Assembly (NCBI RefSeq): GCF_902167145.1 | Contig: NC_050104.1 | Location: 93,011,849 to 93,075,848 of the forward strand | Origin: Zea mays | Lineage: Eukaryota; Streptophyta; Magnoliopsida; Poales; Poaceae | Length of the DNA: 64,000 nt | Direction: 5' to 3' | In this document: positions 33,101-43,400 of the stretch, one piece after another | Numbering within the stretch: the first letter of the stretch is position 1 | Layout of the letters: each line of letters begins with the position of its first letter | The notes under the pieces: generated by a model | Database searches by the model: none | Seen by the model: the letters and a program-made list of their open reading frames with translations, nothing else | What the model was told of the DNA's origin: nothing | Made by a program: the position numbers and the translations under genes

Positions 33101-33408
33101 TCGTCCGCCCTCACAATGGACAGGTCCCGGAAATACCTTCCTCTCATATTAACAAGATGATTCTCTTTGATAGTTGATTTACCATAAACTGAATGGCTTG
33201 GTCGCCAGGGGCGATCTTCGGAGTCTTCGCCACCGCTGTCCACATCATAACTTTCACTGTCACCAGTATCTTCAGACAGCCCTTCCAGAATTTCCCTGGT
33301 GATCTTTTCTGTGTTGGTCTTCGACATTGCTATAAGAAACCCTAAGTTCTTCTCTTCATCAAGACTCAGCTTCATCTCAGCAGCAGCCTTCTTAGCAGCT
33401 TCAGACAT
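30185..33408 (-). CDS. spliced antisense gene of zeon-like element (three exons, about 1013 aa)
   Basis: Three exons join in frame on the strand opposite to gag: 33408-31294, 31204-30412 and 30318-30185. Introns are 89 bp (GTGCGA...CTGCAG) and 93 bp (GTACTA...CTTCAG). The start is the ATG at 33408; the frame extends to 33420 only through a GTG. Residues 80-250 resemble the 'putative gypsy-type transposon' domain of plant elements (FVWAARSQGLKPDARSF). The middle is Glu/Pro/Thr/Lys-rich and holds a likely nuclear signal EPKRKKIKVL. Exon 2 codes for a coiled coil (RNEGLEKDKILYSLIDKI). Grande and other Tat elements are known to carry antisense ORFs of unknown role. The frame is intact across both splices. 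Splicing is inferred from sequence only. Confidence 0.75.
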
Positions 33409-33551
33409 CTTCGGAAACACTAAAAAACTGTTTTTAAAAGCCGAAGCTTCAAAGCTAAAAACTTAGCAGATCACAGTGCACAAGAGCTAAAAGATGAGTG
33501 AGCAGGAGTGGTTGGCCAGAAAGCGTGCAAAATAAGTTTGCGGTATGGCCG

Positions 33552-33559
33552 TATTTATA
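33552..33559 (-). promoter_or_regulatory. TATA box of the antisense gene
   Basis: TATAAATA on the minus strand (context GCGTATAAATACGGCC) lies about 145 bp upstream of the ATG at 33408, just inside the 3' LTR. A start about 30 bp further would give a leader near 115 bases. It suggests that the antisense gene has its own promoter and does not rely on LTR read-through. Confidence 0.6.
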
Positions 33560-33703
33560 CGCTTGATGCGTTGAAAGTTGAAAGACCCCACTTGTCATTG
33601 AATGTTGCTATTCTAGCAAAGGGAAGGTGTTTTTTCGGACCTTCGGCATAAAGCCTTCGTTCATATCGCAATCTGAATTTATTATTTCAAACAAATTAAT
33701 ATT

Positions 33704-33715
33704 GCGAGGGGCTAC
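33704..33715 (+). other. polypurine tract of zeon-like element
   Basis: GCGAGGGGCTAC lies immediately before the 3' LTR at 33716. A purine run ending in GGGGCTAC is also found before the 3' LTR of element D (61681-61693), in keeping with related lineages. Confidence 0.7.
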
Positions 33716-34121
33716 TGTTGGGGGCCTTCGGCTTCCGAAGGTCCTCAAAAACATGATTTAACAGTGTTTCTAGAGTGTAATGTGTGAACAGGTACCTTTG
33801 GACATATATCAAAGAGGGAGAACCTCAAAAGATACGAAGGTTGGCAGTGCCGAAGCTGTGAAGCAGGAAAGCTTCGGCATGTTCGCAGAAAAGGGAACCG
33901 ACTTAAAGATGAAAAGGCCATTTAGACCTCGATAGATTGCTATGGAATTATCACCAAATGTAAAGGGCATGTATGTAATTTTGTATGGGTTGTATCCCGT
34001 GCCTATAAATAGGTGAACAGTACCCCCGTACTGTTCACGCTGACTTGGCATTCGCTTTTTGCGTCACACTTGTACTTTCATCTCCTTCCAAGCCGAAGCA
34101 TTTGAGAACAAGTCCCCAACA
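33716..34121 (+). repeat. 3' LTR of zeon-like element
   Basis: The LTR is 406 bp and identical by eye to the 5' LTR. It is followed by the target-site duplication GCCCC and then by gag of element C. It contains the same TATA box and hairpin (34004-34038). Confidence 0.95.
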
Positions 34122-34361
34122 GCCCCGCCTCCTCCTCCGTCGACGGGGAAGGTGACGGGACAGACCCAGATGTTGCTCTTCCGTCACGTGGGGAAGACGT
34201 CGTCGATTCCACCGCCGGCGGGCGGGCCGATGGTCGCCATTGTCATTGTCGCGCGACGGAGGAAGGAGTATCATGTCGTAGCTGCCGTCGAGGGACATGA
34301 ACTCAAGACTCCCAAAACGAAGCATCGTCCCGGGTTGAAGTGGTTGCTGGAGACTACCCAT
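34122..34361 (-). pseudogene. N-terminal piece of gag of element C, cut off by zeon-like insertion
   Basis: The start codon is at 34361 (MGSLQQPLQPG). The same start is found in sister element D at 50975. The piece runs through an Arg-rich stretch until the zeon-like LTR begins; the rest of gag continues at 27213. Before the insertion the two parts were joined, apart from a separate one-base loss near 27016 relative to D. The first 60 residues have no clear domain. Confidence 0.8.
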
Positions 34362-34401
34362 CTGGAGCTTGACGGGAAGCTGTTCGTCAACACGCAGCAG
34401 G

Positions 34402-34419
34402 CCCCTACCTGGCGCGCCA
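34402..34419 (-). other. primer binding site of element C
   Basis: On the minus strand TGGCGCGCCAGGTAGGGG follows the LTR end by two bases. The same 18 bases are in element D at 50917-50934. TGGCGC primer sites are usual in the Tat lineage. Confidence 0.75.
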
Positions 34420-34421
34420 AC

Positions 34422-35908
34422 TATCGGCGTTTCGACCCCGGGGGGTCCCTAGACCGACGAGTAAATTGTCGCCGCGTGTCCCAGCCCAGATGGGTCGGCG
34501 CGAGACAGAGCACGAAGGGGGGAAACAGCAAAGGGGAAACCCGTGGCCTTCGTGTTGCCCTGCGCCCAGGTTGGGTGCGCTTGCAGTAGGGGGTTACAAG
34601 CGTCCGCGAGGGAGAGTGAGAGAGAGACTTTCCGCCAGCCCGTTCTCCCGCGCGACCAACCTTCTCGTACGAGAGCCCTGGACCTTCCTTTTATAGGCGT
34701 AAGGAGAGGGCCCAGGTGTACAATGGGGGTGTAGCAGTGTGCTAACGTGTCTAGCAGAGAGGAGCTAGAGCCCTAAGTACATGCCACCATGGAAGTCGGA
34801 GAGGTTTTGACGCCCTGTTCATGTGATGTCGTGGCCGTCGGAGGAGCGCTTGAGCCTTGTGGAAGGACAGCTGTCGGGGCTGTCGGATCCTTGCTGACGT
34901 CTCCTTGCTTCCGTAAGGGGCTGAGAGCCACCGTCGTCATGGAGCACGCGGGGTGCCATCATTACTTGTTTACCGGGGCGAGCCAGATGGGACACTAGTC
35001 TTGTTCCCCGTAGCCTGAGCTAGCTAGGGGTAGGGTAATGATGGCCCCCCTGTGACGTGGTCGGTCCGAGCCCGAGGTCGGGCGAGGCGGAGGCTCCTCC
35101 GAGGTCGAGTCCGAGCCCTGGGGTCGGGCGAGGCGGAGACCGTCTTTCGAGGTCGAGGCTGAGTCCGAGCCCTGGGGTCGAGCAAGGCGGAGTCCGTTGT
35201 CCGAGGTCGAGGCTGAGTCCGAGCCCTGGGATCGGGCGAGGTGGAGTCCGTCATCCGAGGTCGAGGCTGAGTCCGAGCCCTAGGGTCAGGCGAGGCGGAG
35301 TCCGTCTTTCGAGGTCGAGGCTGAGTCCGAGCCCTGGGGTCGGGCGAGGCGGAGTCCGTCGTTCGAGGTCGAGGCCGAGTCCGAGCCCTAGGGTTGGGCG
35401 AGGCAGAGCTTCCTATGGCGCCCGAGGCTAGACTTAGCTGCTGTCAGCCTCACTCTGTTGAGTGGCACAACAGTCGGAGCAGGGCAGGCGGCGCTGTTTT
35501 CCTGTCAGGTCGGTCAGAGGAGCGGCGAAGTGACTACGGTCACTTCGGCCCTATCGACTGAGGAGCGCGCATCAGGATAAGGTGTCAGTCAATCCTTGCA
35601 TTAAATGCTCCTGCGATACAGTCGGTTGGCATGGCGATCTGGCCAAGGTTGCTTCTCCGCGAAGCCTGGGCCTCGAGCGAGCCGAAGGTGTGTCCGTTGC
35701 TTGAGGGGACCCTCAGGCGAGACGTGAATCCTCCTGGGTCGGCTGCCTTTGCCCGAGGCTGGGCTCAGGCGAGGCGAGATCGTGTCCCTTGAGTGGACGG
35801 AGCCTTGACCTGAATCGCGCCCATCAGGCCTTTGCAGCTTTGTGCTGATGGGGGTTACCGGCTGAGATTTAGGAGTCTTGGGGGTACCCCTAATTATGGT
35901 CCCCGACA
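34422..35908 (-). repeat. 5' LTR of element C, with internal 54-bp tandem repeat
   Basis: The LTR is about 1487 bp, starting TGTCGGGGACCATAATTAGG at 35908. The inner end is set at 34422, next to the primer site; it reads CCGATA there, so the usual terminal CA is altered. About six copies of a 54-bp GC-rich unit (core GTCGGGCGAGGCGGAGTCCG) fill 35060-35410. A TATA-like CTATAAAAGGAAGG on the minus strand lies near 34690. The flank beyond 35908 belongs to another LTR. Confidence 0.8.
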
Positions 35909-37108
35909 ATGCTATTGCTTTAACTTAATCAATGAACATGATGTGATCTTTTATGATATGACGATGTTATCCCAATGAGGTCCTTGTGATTACTTTAGGG
36001 GGCTCAGGCTGTTTCCTCAGTACCTCTCCGTAAGGACCTATTTGGGGAGTGACAACCCGGGATAACAGTGCAACCATGAGGGTGGAATGGGACGCCCTTA
36101 GCTGATTAATTAGAGGAACCAGAGGAGTAGTTGGCTTCGCCATAGGGCCGTCAATGGGGTCCGGGCACAGTACTTGCTCTACCGAGGTTGGTTGCAGAGG
36201 TTCTTTGATTTGGTTTTGTTAGTCACCCTTCCTTTGGGGAGATGTACTGTGTTTATCAAACTGGAGAAACCTAACGAGCGACTATGACCTCTGGAAAATC
36301 TTTGTAAGGGCTACGTAGTGAGACCCTGCTAGGTCACCTTGGTAGTGATCAATGGGGAGGCTAGAACCCCAGGCAGAATGGAAATCATGGCTTGTGGGTA
36401 AAGTGTGCAACCTCTGCAAAGTGTTAGAAACTGGTATATCAATCGTGCTCACGGTTATGAGCAGCCTTGGGATCCTATCCGATTAGAAGAACTTTGGTTA
36501 CTTTTATGTTGATGATTAGCAATGATGAGTATAATTCTGATATCTGGTATTTCCTCTTCGAGGGAGTACTTCTGGATAATAACTGGGTTATTACTAAAAC
36601 TTGGCTCTACTTATAGTAATAAAACTTGACCAACTAAAAGCAACTGCTTAACCTTAACTCCACATACAGCTAGTCCACTTTAGCCAAACGGGACATTTGC
36701 TGAGTACGTTGATGTGTACTCACCCTTGCTTTACAAACCACCCCACCCCAGGTTGTTCCCACTGTACTCAGTGCTCAGGAGGTGAAGCTAGCAACATGGA
36801 TGACTTTGAGGAGTTCCAGGACTACGATGAGTTCTAGTTTACTTTAATGGCAAACCCCCAGTCAGTGCCTGTGTAAGCTTATCTTCTACGTTTCATTACT
36901 CCGCACTTTGATATTATTGTTGAACACTATGGATATGTATTAGACTCTATGGATGTCTCAGACATCTTGATGTAACTAAGTACCTTTCCGCTATTTAATT
37001 CAAGCATTGTGTGATGATGTCCAATTATGTAATCGATGTGTACATGAGTTCTGATCCTAGCACGTATATGGTTCGCATTCGGTTTACCTTCCAAAACTGG
37101 GTGTGACA
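35909..37108 (+). repeat. 3' part of a Tekay/Del-type LTR, cut by element C
   Basis: This has the layout of Tekay/Del LTRs: the inverted motif GCTGAGTAC ... GTACTCA near 36697-36722, followed by an acidic DDFEEFQDYDEF reading, and an end of GGGTGTGACA at 37108. The same inverted motif lies about 470 bp from the end of the LTR of element A, which supports plus orientation. No primer site follows, so it is a 3' LTR or a solo LTR. Its 5' part was separated by insertion of element C. It is the oldest recognisable layer of the left nest. Confidence 0.65.
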
Positions 37109-38249
37109 GGGATGATGACGGTGAAAACCGTGGAACTATAAAAACTAGTGCTTTGATATAGTAGAAATAGAGAAGAGAAGAGATTGACAAGTTTCTTGTG
37201 CCTGAACAATGAAAATGTTTACGCACTATATGCACAAATGTTAGCAGCAATCTCGCACCCTAATCTGGCCGGTCAATGAGGCATCCCTCACAAGCGTACC
37301 TAACGTGGATGCTTGGAGATACCTCTCCGATGTTTCACACCACCTCAGTCCTCACTCACCACTTCCCTCTAATGATCAGACTGCGTCCTGATGGCCGTTG
37401 CGGCCTTACTGTCGCCCATGACCATCTTCAGGCACCACTACACCTCACCTCGCTCTGCCACCCCATCGTCATCCACGCACACGCATTCGTCGACGCCCAT
37501 GCATGTGTCCACCATCCATGACGTGCAAGCATGACTCCTTACCAAATTGAAAATAGACGAGCCCATGCTAGGGAAGGATATGTGAATATGATGTCGAAAC
37601 AAAGTACATCTACACAATGCTAACAGTTGGGCGATACACTTACTCAAGACAAAATGAACAATGGTAAACTTTAGCTTACAACTTGTACAAATATACAAGA
37701 CTGAAGCATAACTTACGTGTCACAATTTTAATAATCATTTGACTTGGTACTCTTAATAATTTCAATGCAACCAACAATAGCTACATTTTGGATTCTTCAA
37801 ATATTGCTACAACATATCCCATCCAAGCAACCATGCCTGGTACAACACATTTTATATTAATTTACCATCCCTTACTTTATGAATCCCTTGACCACTTAAG
37901 TTTCATCTTAACAAAAATGATTCTTTGTTATAGGTGTCATTGGAACAAGCAATATTGTCATGCCGACAACCTTAATTATGACTGCACATATACCCAATCA
38001 GGCAATTCCTACTACATCAGTAGATCACATAGAAGCACGATGACAACGAGATCAAGCAAGACGCACGAGTATGACACTTGAACAAATCGAGAAAAAAACG
38101 AGCATGTGATCGAGAGCATTATACCATAAGAAGAGATCAATGAAACTAGGTTAATATTTAAGGGGAAACAATGCCAACCGTAATTCGACCTTAGGCTCAG
38201 ATCATCCAAGTACCAAGTACTGTTGATGTCGTATATAGAAACCTACCAA
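37109..38249. other. AT-rich stretch with no supported gene
   Basis: This is 1.1 kb between the old LTR and the Helitron piece. Short ORFs (for example 37788-38081 plus, 37438-37698 minus) have no known motif and biased composition. The last 200 bases (RSSKTHEYDT, then several stops) may be the decayed N-terminal part of the Helitron gene. Part of it (37276-37525) is richer in GC and could be a captured fragment, but I recognise nothing in it. Confidence 0.4.
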
Positions 38250-38829
38250 GTGCCACTCAAATGTTGCAATCTCAGCTGAACTGTCAACACTGTGGTGCAA
38301 ATAGGTTCCAATATGAGTTTCCTAGTTTCTGTTGCAAATAAGAAAAGGTCAAACTTGAGATGCCACAACCACCCAAAGAGCTTTGCTTGTTGTACAAAAC
38401 TAGGGACTCTGGTTCACAACATTTTTTAGATAACACTAGATTCTTTAATATTCACTATTCTTTCACCACATTCAACTGAGTATGATCAGAATCTCGTGAG
38501 TTTGAGAGATGGTGTTTATACATTCAATGAACATGGTCAAGTATATCATCGCATACACTCTTTTAGTCATAGAGAAAGTGATCCATAAGATCTAGAGTTG
38601 TACTTCTACAATGATGATCCTATTATGTCGCATCAAATGCGTCTTGTGCATGACGAACTCTTCAAAGCTAAAGATCAAAATGTGATTACCAAATTGGCAA
38701 AGATGCTAAGGGAATATCCTTACGCAAAGGGATTCAGAAGGATTGGATAATATGGAAATATTGATGACATATTGACCTTAACATAGATTACAATCTGGAC
38801 CAGAGAACATTTAATACACCATTGCCATT
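38250..38829 (+). pseudogene. Helitron replicase N-terminal fragment, decayed
   Basis: With stops and at least one frameshift, the plus strand reads the order expected at the start of plant Helitron Rep proteins. First is a Cys motif (NCQHCGANRFQYEFPSFCC). Then come PPKELCLLY, a VYTFNEHGQVYHRI block, LELYFYNDD and, after a frameshift, NLDQRTFNTPL. In Helitrons this protein has a rolling-circle nuclease and a helicase; only the first part remains. Stops lie inside conserved blocks, so it is dead. It ends where element F is inserted (38829/38830). Confidence 0.7.
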
Positions 38830-39446
38830 TGTCGGTGTTTAGAGCCCGACCGCACACCTAGGGTTACCCCTCGCGGTGCTTTTGGGTAGGACGGTGTTGT
38901 TGACTGTAACTCAATGGTTCGTGCAGGATGCACGAGAGACGACATGCAATTTTCTACAGGTTCGGGCCGCTTGGAGTGGCGTAATACCCTACTTCCCGGT
39001 GTGGATCTTTATATGGTAGGTTACAAGAGAAGTCTCCAGTATGGAGAAAAACTAATGAGATAGGTAGATGGTTGATGGCAATGATGGGGTACCCCCTAGG
39101 CCTTATATATTCGACCGTGGGGCACTACATGCATATGTGATGATGATGTGTACCTACATAATAGTGAACCGACTGAACAGATCTTCCTATAATCTTGCCG
39201 ACTTATCCCTAATCTGTCCCGATATCCAAGGACGCTGCACGTGGGAAAGTCGGGTAGACGCTATGGATAGCGCTCAAGTCTGACCGGTTGCTTGGGCCTG
39301 AGTCTGCTTCTTTCCCGTGTCGGCCCATTCCACCAGTAGTCCTCTCCTGGCCCACGAAGGGATGGCCTTGTGAGAAAACAGGCCCAAAAGCCTCTCACGA
39401 CGCCTTCTTGCCTTCTAGTGGACCCGAGGGATATCTGTCCCCCACA
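38830..39446 (-). repeat. 3' LTR of element F
   Basis: The LTR is 617 bp. On the minus strand it starts TGTGGGGGACAGATATCC at 39446 and ends AACACCGACA at 38830. A purine run (CTCAAAGATTGGGGGCT, 39447-39463) lies next to its start and is the polypurine tract. The left flank is CCATT inside the Helitron piece. Confidence 0.75.
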
Positions 39447-39463
39447 AGCCCCCAATCTTTGAG

Positions 39464-40290
39464 TTTATTTTGAAATAATCAGCCCAAAGATTCTAGGTCC
39501 GGCTCATGGGTTTGTTATGTGGCGTGGTTTCTATTCTACCAATGGGTGCACCAAAAGTGCGCCCATGGGGTGTAGCTCCTAAACTTTGAGTGGCTCATTA
39601 AAAATGAACCTCTCAAAGGTCTTCTTCTTATGCTTTGGAGATCAGTGCCTTGTCATCCTATTATGCTTTAGAAATCAACATTTCGTCTTCTAAGACTAAG
39701 AATCTATTGGGTGCACCGAAGGTGCACCCAATGGGTGTAGCACCCGAGCTTTGAGTGGATTTTTGAAAAATAATCCACTCAAAGGTCTATATCTTGTGCT
39801 TTAGAAACCAGCATTCTATCATCAGCTTATGCTTTAGAGATCAGTGTTTTGTCTTTGTCTCATGTTCTTGTAAATTCAACCAATGTTATCTATGCATGCC
39901 CTATTAGGTCTGTAATTTATTTGATTGGTGACAGATTGGACGTCTGGCAGATGGCTCTCGGCTGGACATCACTCCGCTCTGTGCTTCAATGCCTCTGCTG
40001 ATTAGACTTGCGGTTCGGTAGCTATATTTGGACTTCCTCCCATCTCAGCCGATCTCTTCCTTTTGTCTCAGTACATTCATTGCGTATACTATGTGGATAT
40101 GACTTCTTCAGAAAATCTTTTGAAAATTCTTGGCAACACACCCAATGGATGTGCCCAATGGGTGTCTTGGTATGTAGAGCGTTTAGCCTATTGTCCTAGA
40201 GTAGTAACTTGATGTGACCGCGGGGTGTAATCATATTGCATGAGCAGTTGACCTTGGTCCAAATGGTGTCGTGTTACGCGAAGCGGCGCT
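39464..40290. repeat. direct duplication of about 168 bp in element F
   Basis: Two diverged copies begin near 39538 and 39705. Each starts with a small inverted repeat of the type GGGTGCACC...GGTGCACCC and continues with CTTTGAGTGG and GCTTTAGAGATCAG. A shorter third piece is near 40138. There is no gene. It lies upstream of the antisense gene, so it could hold its promoter; a TTTAAATAC at 40328-40336 is a weak TATA candidate. Confidence 0.55.
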
Positions 40291-40479
40291 AGTTGCCTGA
40301 CTCATTTTCAGGCAGCTTGAATTGCTTTTTAAATACTTGCGACTGTTCGACGAGCGTGGTAGGAAGTGGACAATCACCCCCGACCTCTATAATTAGCCTA
40401 CTTGCACCGTTGTTCTCTTCACTCATCCTTCGATCATCTGTTGCTTTCTTCTCCCTTTCTCTTCTTCTCCAAACGACCA

Positions 40480-43400
40480 TGGGTAGAGGTAGGAGGGGTC
40501 GCGGCTGGCCTCGTCGTGGTGACAACAAGCGCAAGCGTGCCCAAGTCCTCCCTCGGAGGACTTTGGGGACTCGGAGTACTCGGAGGAGGTATCCTCCGAG
40601 TCAGACCGCTCGTCCGCTCTGGCTTCTCCCCTGGCGTCATCCGAGGACTTGGATGATTCCATGTGGCTTTCCACCACGGCCCGGGCATACTGGCGTTCCA
40701 TCGAGCGCACCGGGCTCGATGGATGGGACGAGTCGGGAGTCTCCTCGGATGAGGTTGACTCCTCCGACTCTTCCGAGGAGTGGAGCGGCGACGACGGTGA
40801 CGATGAGGGCGATGGGAGCGGCGATGGTAGAGGTGAGGGCGACGACGGCGACGACGATGACAGCGACAACAAGGTTGGTAGTGAAGGCGGCGGCGGCAGC
40901 GCCAGTGAAGGCGACGGTGGTGATGGCGGCAGCAAGGGCGACGGTGGCGACGGCGGCAGCAAGGGCGACGACGGCGACGGTGACAGTGGCGACGGCAAGG
41001 CCAATGGCATAGTACCACTGGTCTAAATATTAGTATTGATAGTTAGTGGTAGTAGTAGTAGTAGAATAATGTAGTGGTAGTTAGTAGTGTAGTGTAAGTA
41101 GCAAGGTAGTATAATGTAATGTAGTAACCATGGTGGCAAAAGGCCGACTCATAATGAGTCGGCTTTGAGTTTGTGTAACCCCTTCCAATATGGATCAAGG
41201 AATTAGTTGCCTCAAATGATCATTGTTTTGCTACTTTTCTGTTTGCGCATTTGAAAGTTTGCCCATATGTCTGACACTGCTAGCATTTTAGAGGTAACTG
41301 CCGAGTGATGCTTGATGCTTTCGTTTGTCTGAGTAGTGATCTGGCACTTTAGAGATAGTGCCCGACCCAGGAAACCCCCTTTATACTCGTGTCGACGTGC
41401 CTTCTTGATTTCCAAGCCCTAACTTCACTTTTTCCCTTCAGCCATTCCTCTACTTCCCTAAAATTCTGAGCCTACTTGCCCCGCTGGAAAGATCGCGATG
41501 GCCCCCCAAGCGGAAGAGGCAGAGCGCCGCTGCTGCAATCATCCCGCCCATCGACCCCAACAGCCAGCTGCCCTTCACTGGTAACCATATGTCTGTCATC
41601 TCTGAATCTGACCTTCTTCATCTCGTTGAGATTGGGGTTTTGCTTCCGAAGGAGCTCTGCTCTTGGTGGATCTGCCGCGGTATCACTGTTCCGATAAAGG
41701 ACACTCATGAATCTGCCGTTTATGTTCCATTTCTCATTCGTGGGCTTGCTCTTCCCATCTCCCCCTTTTTCCGCGGCCTCCTTGTTTTTTGAGTTGAATC
41801 TGACGCATTTGAACCCTAACTCAATTCTGCAAGTTGCCATTTTCGTACATCTGTGCGAGGCTTTTCTTGGGATTCTCCCCCACTTCGGACTTTGGAAGTA
41901 TCTTTATCACTGTCAGCCCGGATGGCTAGGGGACAACACCAGCTTGTTGGCGGCGCAAGTTTAGAGCTTCACCGGGGAAGGAAAGTGGAGTACCTCGATA
42001 TTCCTCTCAAGGACAATATCAAAGGATGGCGTCTTGAGTGGTTCATCGTGGAAAACCACTACAAATCTCTCCCTCCTCGGTCGGGGAGGCAACCAGATGT
42101 TTGCACACCTAGCTGGGTAGAATCTCCTACTTTTTCAGAGATAACAGAGGCCAAAGTATTACTTGCTGAGATCTGCGTGCTGAAGGATGGGGGTCTAACT
42201 GCTGAAACTGTGGTTGATGACTTCGTCTTCAAAAACATTCAAGCCTTGAAGGACATGATTTACCTTGCCTACTTGTATAGCGGCATCAATGATTCCACCC
42301 GGGTTACAAACAGGAGGATTCCTAATGAAGACTTGCTGAGCCAACTGGACATGATTTTGAGGGGCAGAGTCTCAAATGTTGGTGCTCCTATGGCCTATTC
42401 TGCGTGGAACCCGCTGCCAAATAGGCCATTCTCTGAATTTGTCTCCAACCCTCCTCCTCATGACGGTAGCCTAGGTCATAGAGTGCGACCCTCTCCTGAG
42501 GACATTGAGGCCTTGATTGCTCCACTTCGGAGTCTTCCTGAGGATGAGAGGCAAACTCACTTCGAGATGCCAGCCAACACTGATGATGCTAAGATGGATG
42601 CCATGCTTAGCCTGCTGGCTGGGGAATCGTCCGACTCTACCCACACTGAGCCGATGGCCATCACGACTAGGCAAGAATTTGGTGAAGAGGCAGAGATTCA
42701 GAAACCTGAAGGTGCCCGTCCAAAGCGTTCACGCCGAGTGAACCGCCCGACTGCACCTGTCGAGGAGAAAAAGAAGAATATGCGACTTCGGTGACTATCG
42801 TGCTTGGATCAGGATGCTGGTCCTTCTGTACCGATCCCTGACGATGTCCCAGCGGACGCCATTCCCAAGGTTGATGCCAAAGGCTGTGATAACGCGCAGG
42901 CTACTGGCGACATGTTTGATGAGGATGAAGAGGAGGAAGAAGAAGAAATCCCACTGATCCGCAAGAACAGCCGCTACTATAGAGGTAGCGATGGGGGTAG
43001 CGATATTCCCTCCCCAGCTCTGTCGGCACTTGTCAGTCTTCAAGGGCTTTCGATTTCATATTTTGATCAAGCACTGGAAGAAATCATTCCTGAAGACATA
43101 CTATCGGAGCCTCCTGAAGATAATATCCCAGCCGTCTGTTCAGAGGTCCCAGATGGTGGGCTTTCATTGCTTGATTCTGCTGGTCAAGAGGTAATCCGAG
43201 TGGTGTCTCGTGCATCGTCGACCTTGGAGGACAGTCTTCCATGCAAAGACACTGATCTGAGTTACCCGACTCCCATGGAGGTGGCTGAGGGGCCTTCAAC
43301 TTTAGAAGTGGCTGCTACAGAAAACCTAGCCCCCGAGGGTGTTGCTGGTAGCGACCTAGCCACTGTGGGTAGTGCAAGCTGTAATCCAGCCCCCGAGGAT

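Larger units (their letters stand above)
27214..34121 (+). mobile_element. Zeon-like non-autonomous gypsy retrotransposon, complete, very young
   Basis: This is a complete element of 6.9 kb. LTRs lie at 27214-27619 and 33716-34121, each 406 bp and with no difference found by eye. The 5-bp target-site duplication GCCCC (27209-27213 and 34122-34126) is perfect. Inside are a primer site, gag (27694-29211), a region with tandem repeats, and a spliced antisense gene (30185-33408). No protease, reverse transcriptase or integrase is present, so it depends on enzymes from a related element such as Cinful. LTR start TGTTGGGGGCCTTCGGC and the abundance of CTTCGG/CGAAG fit the cinful/zeon group. It interrupts the gag of element C. 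It is the youngest datable insertion here. Confidence 0.9.
17052..35908 (-). mobile_element. Element C: Ty3/gypsy retrotransposon, Tat lineage, with nested zeon-like insertion
   Basis: This minus-strand element has its 5' LTR at 34422-35908, a primer site, gag-pro-pol down to 20933, and a long 3' spacer to 17052, where copia E cuts it. Its 3' LTR is beyond the window. The zeon-like element occupies 27214-34121 inside gag. The Tat assignment rests on an extra RNase H domain after reverse transcriptase, a long spacer after integrase, and GC-rich LTRs with a TGTCGGGGACC start; RIRE2, Flip and Huck are possible relatives. Element D (49245-62002) is a sister copy in the opposite direction. C carries several stops and frameshifts and is dead. 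It is inserted in a Tekay/Del-type LTR; right flank ATGCT. Confidence 0.85.

Noticed and set aside
37438..38081. Short ORFs between the old LTR and the Helitron piece, as possible host gene exons
   Set aside because: No motif, no convincing splice sites, and surrounding sequence decayed by stops; not enough support.
40423..41010. Ser/Pro-rich ORFs on the minus strand opposite the acidic part of the antisense gene of F
   Set aside because: They are complements of GAC/GGC/GAG codon repeats; the opposite strand of acidic repeats always reads Ser/Pro/Leu-rich.
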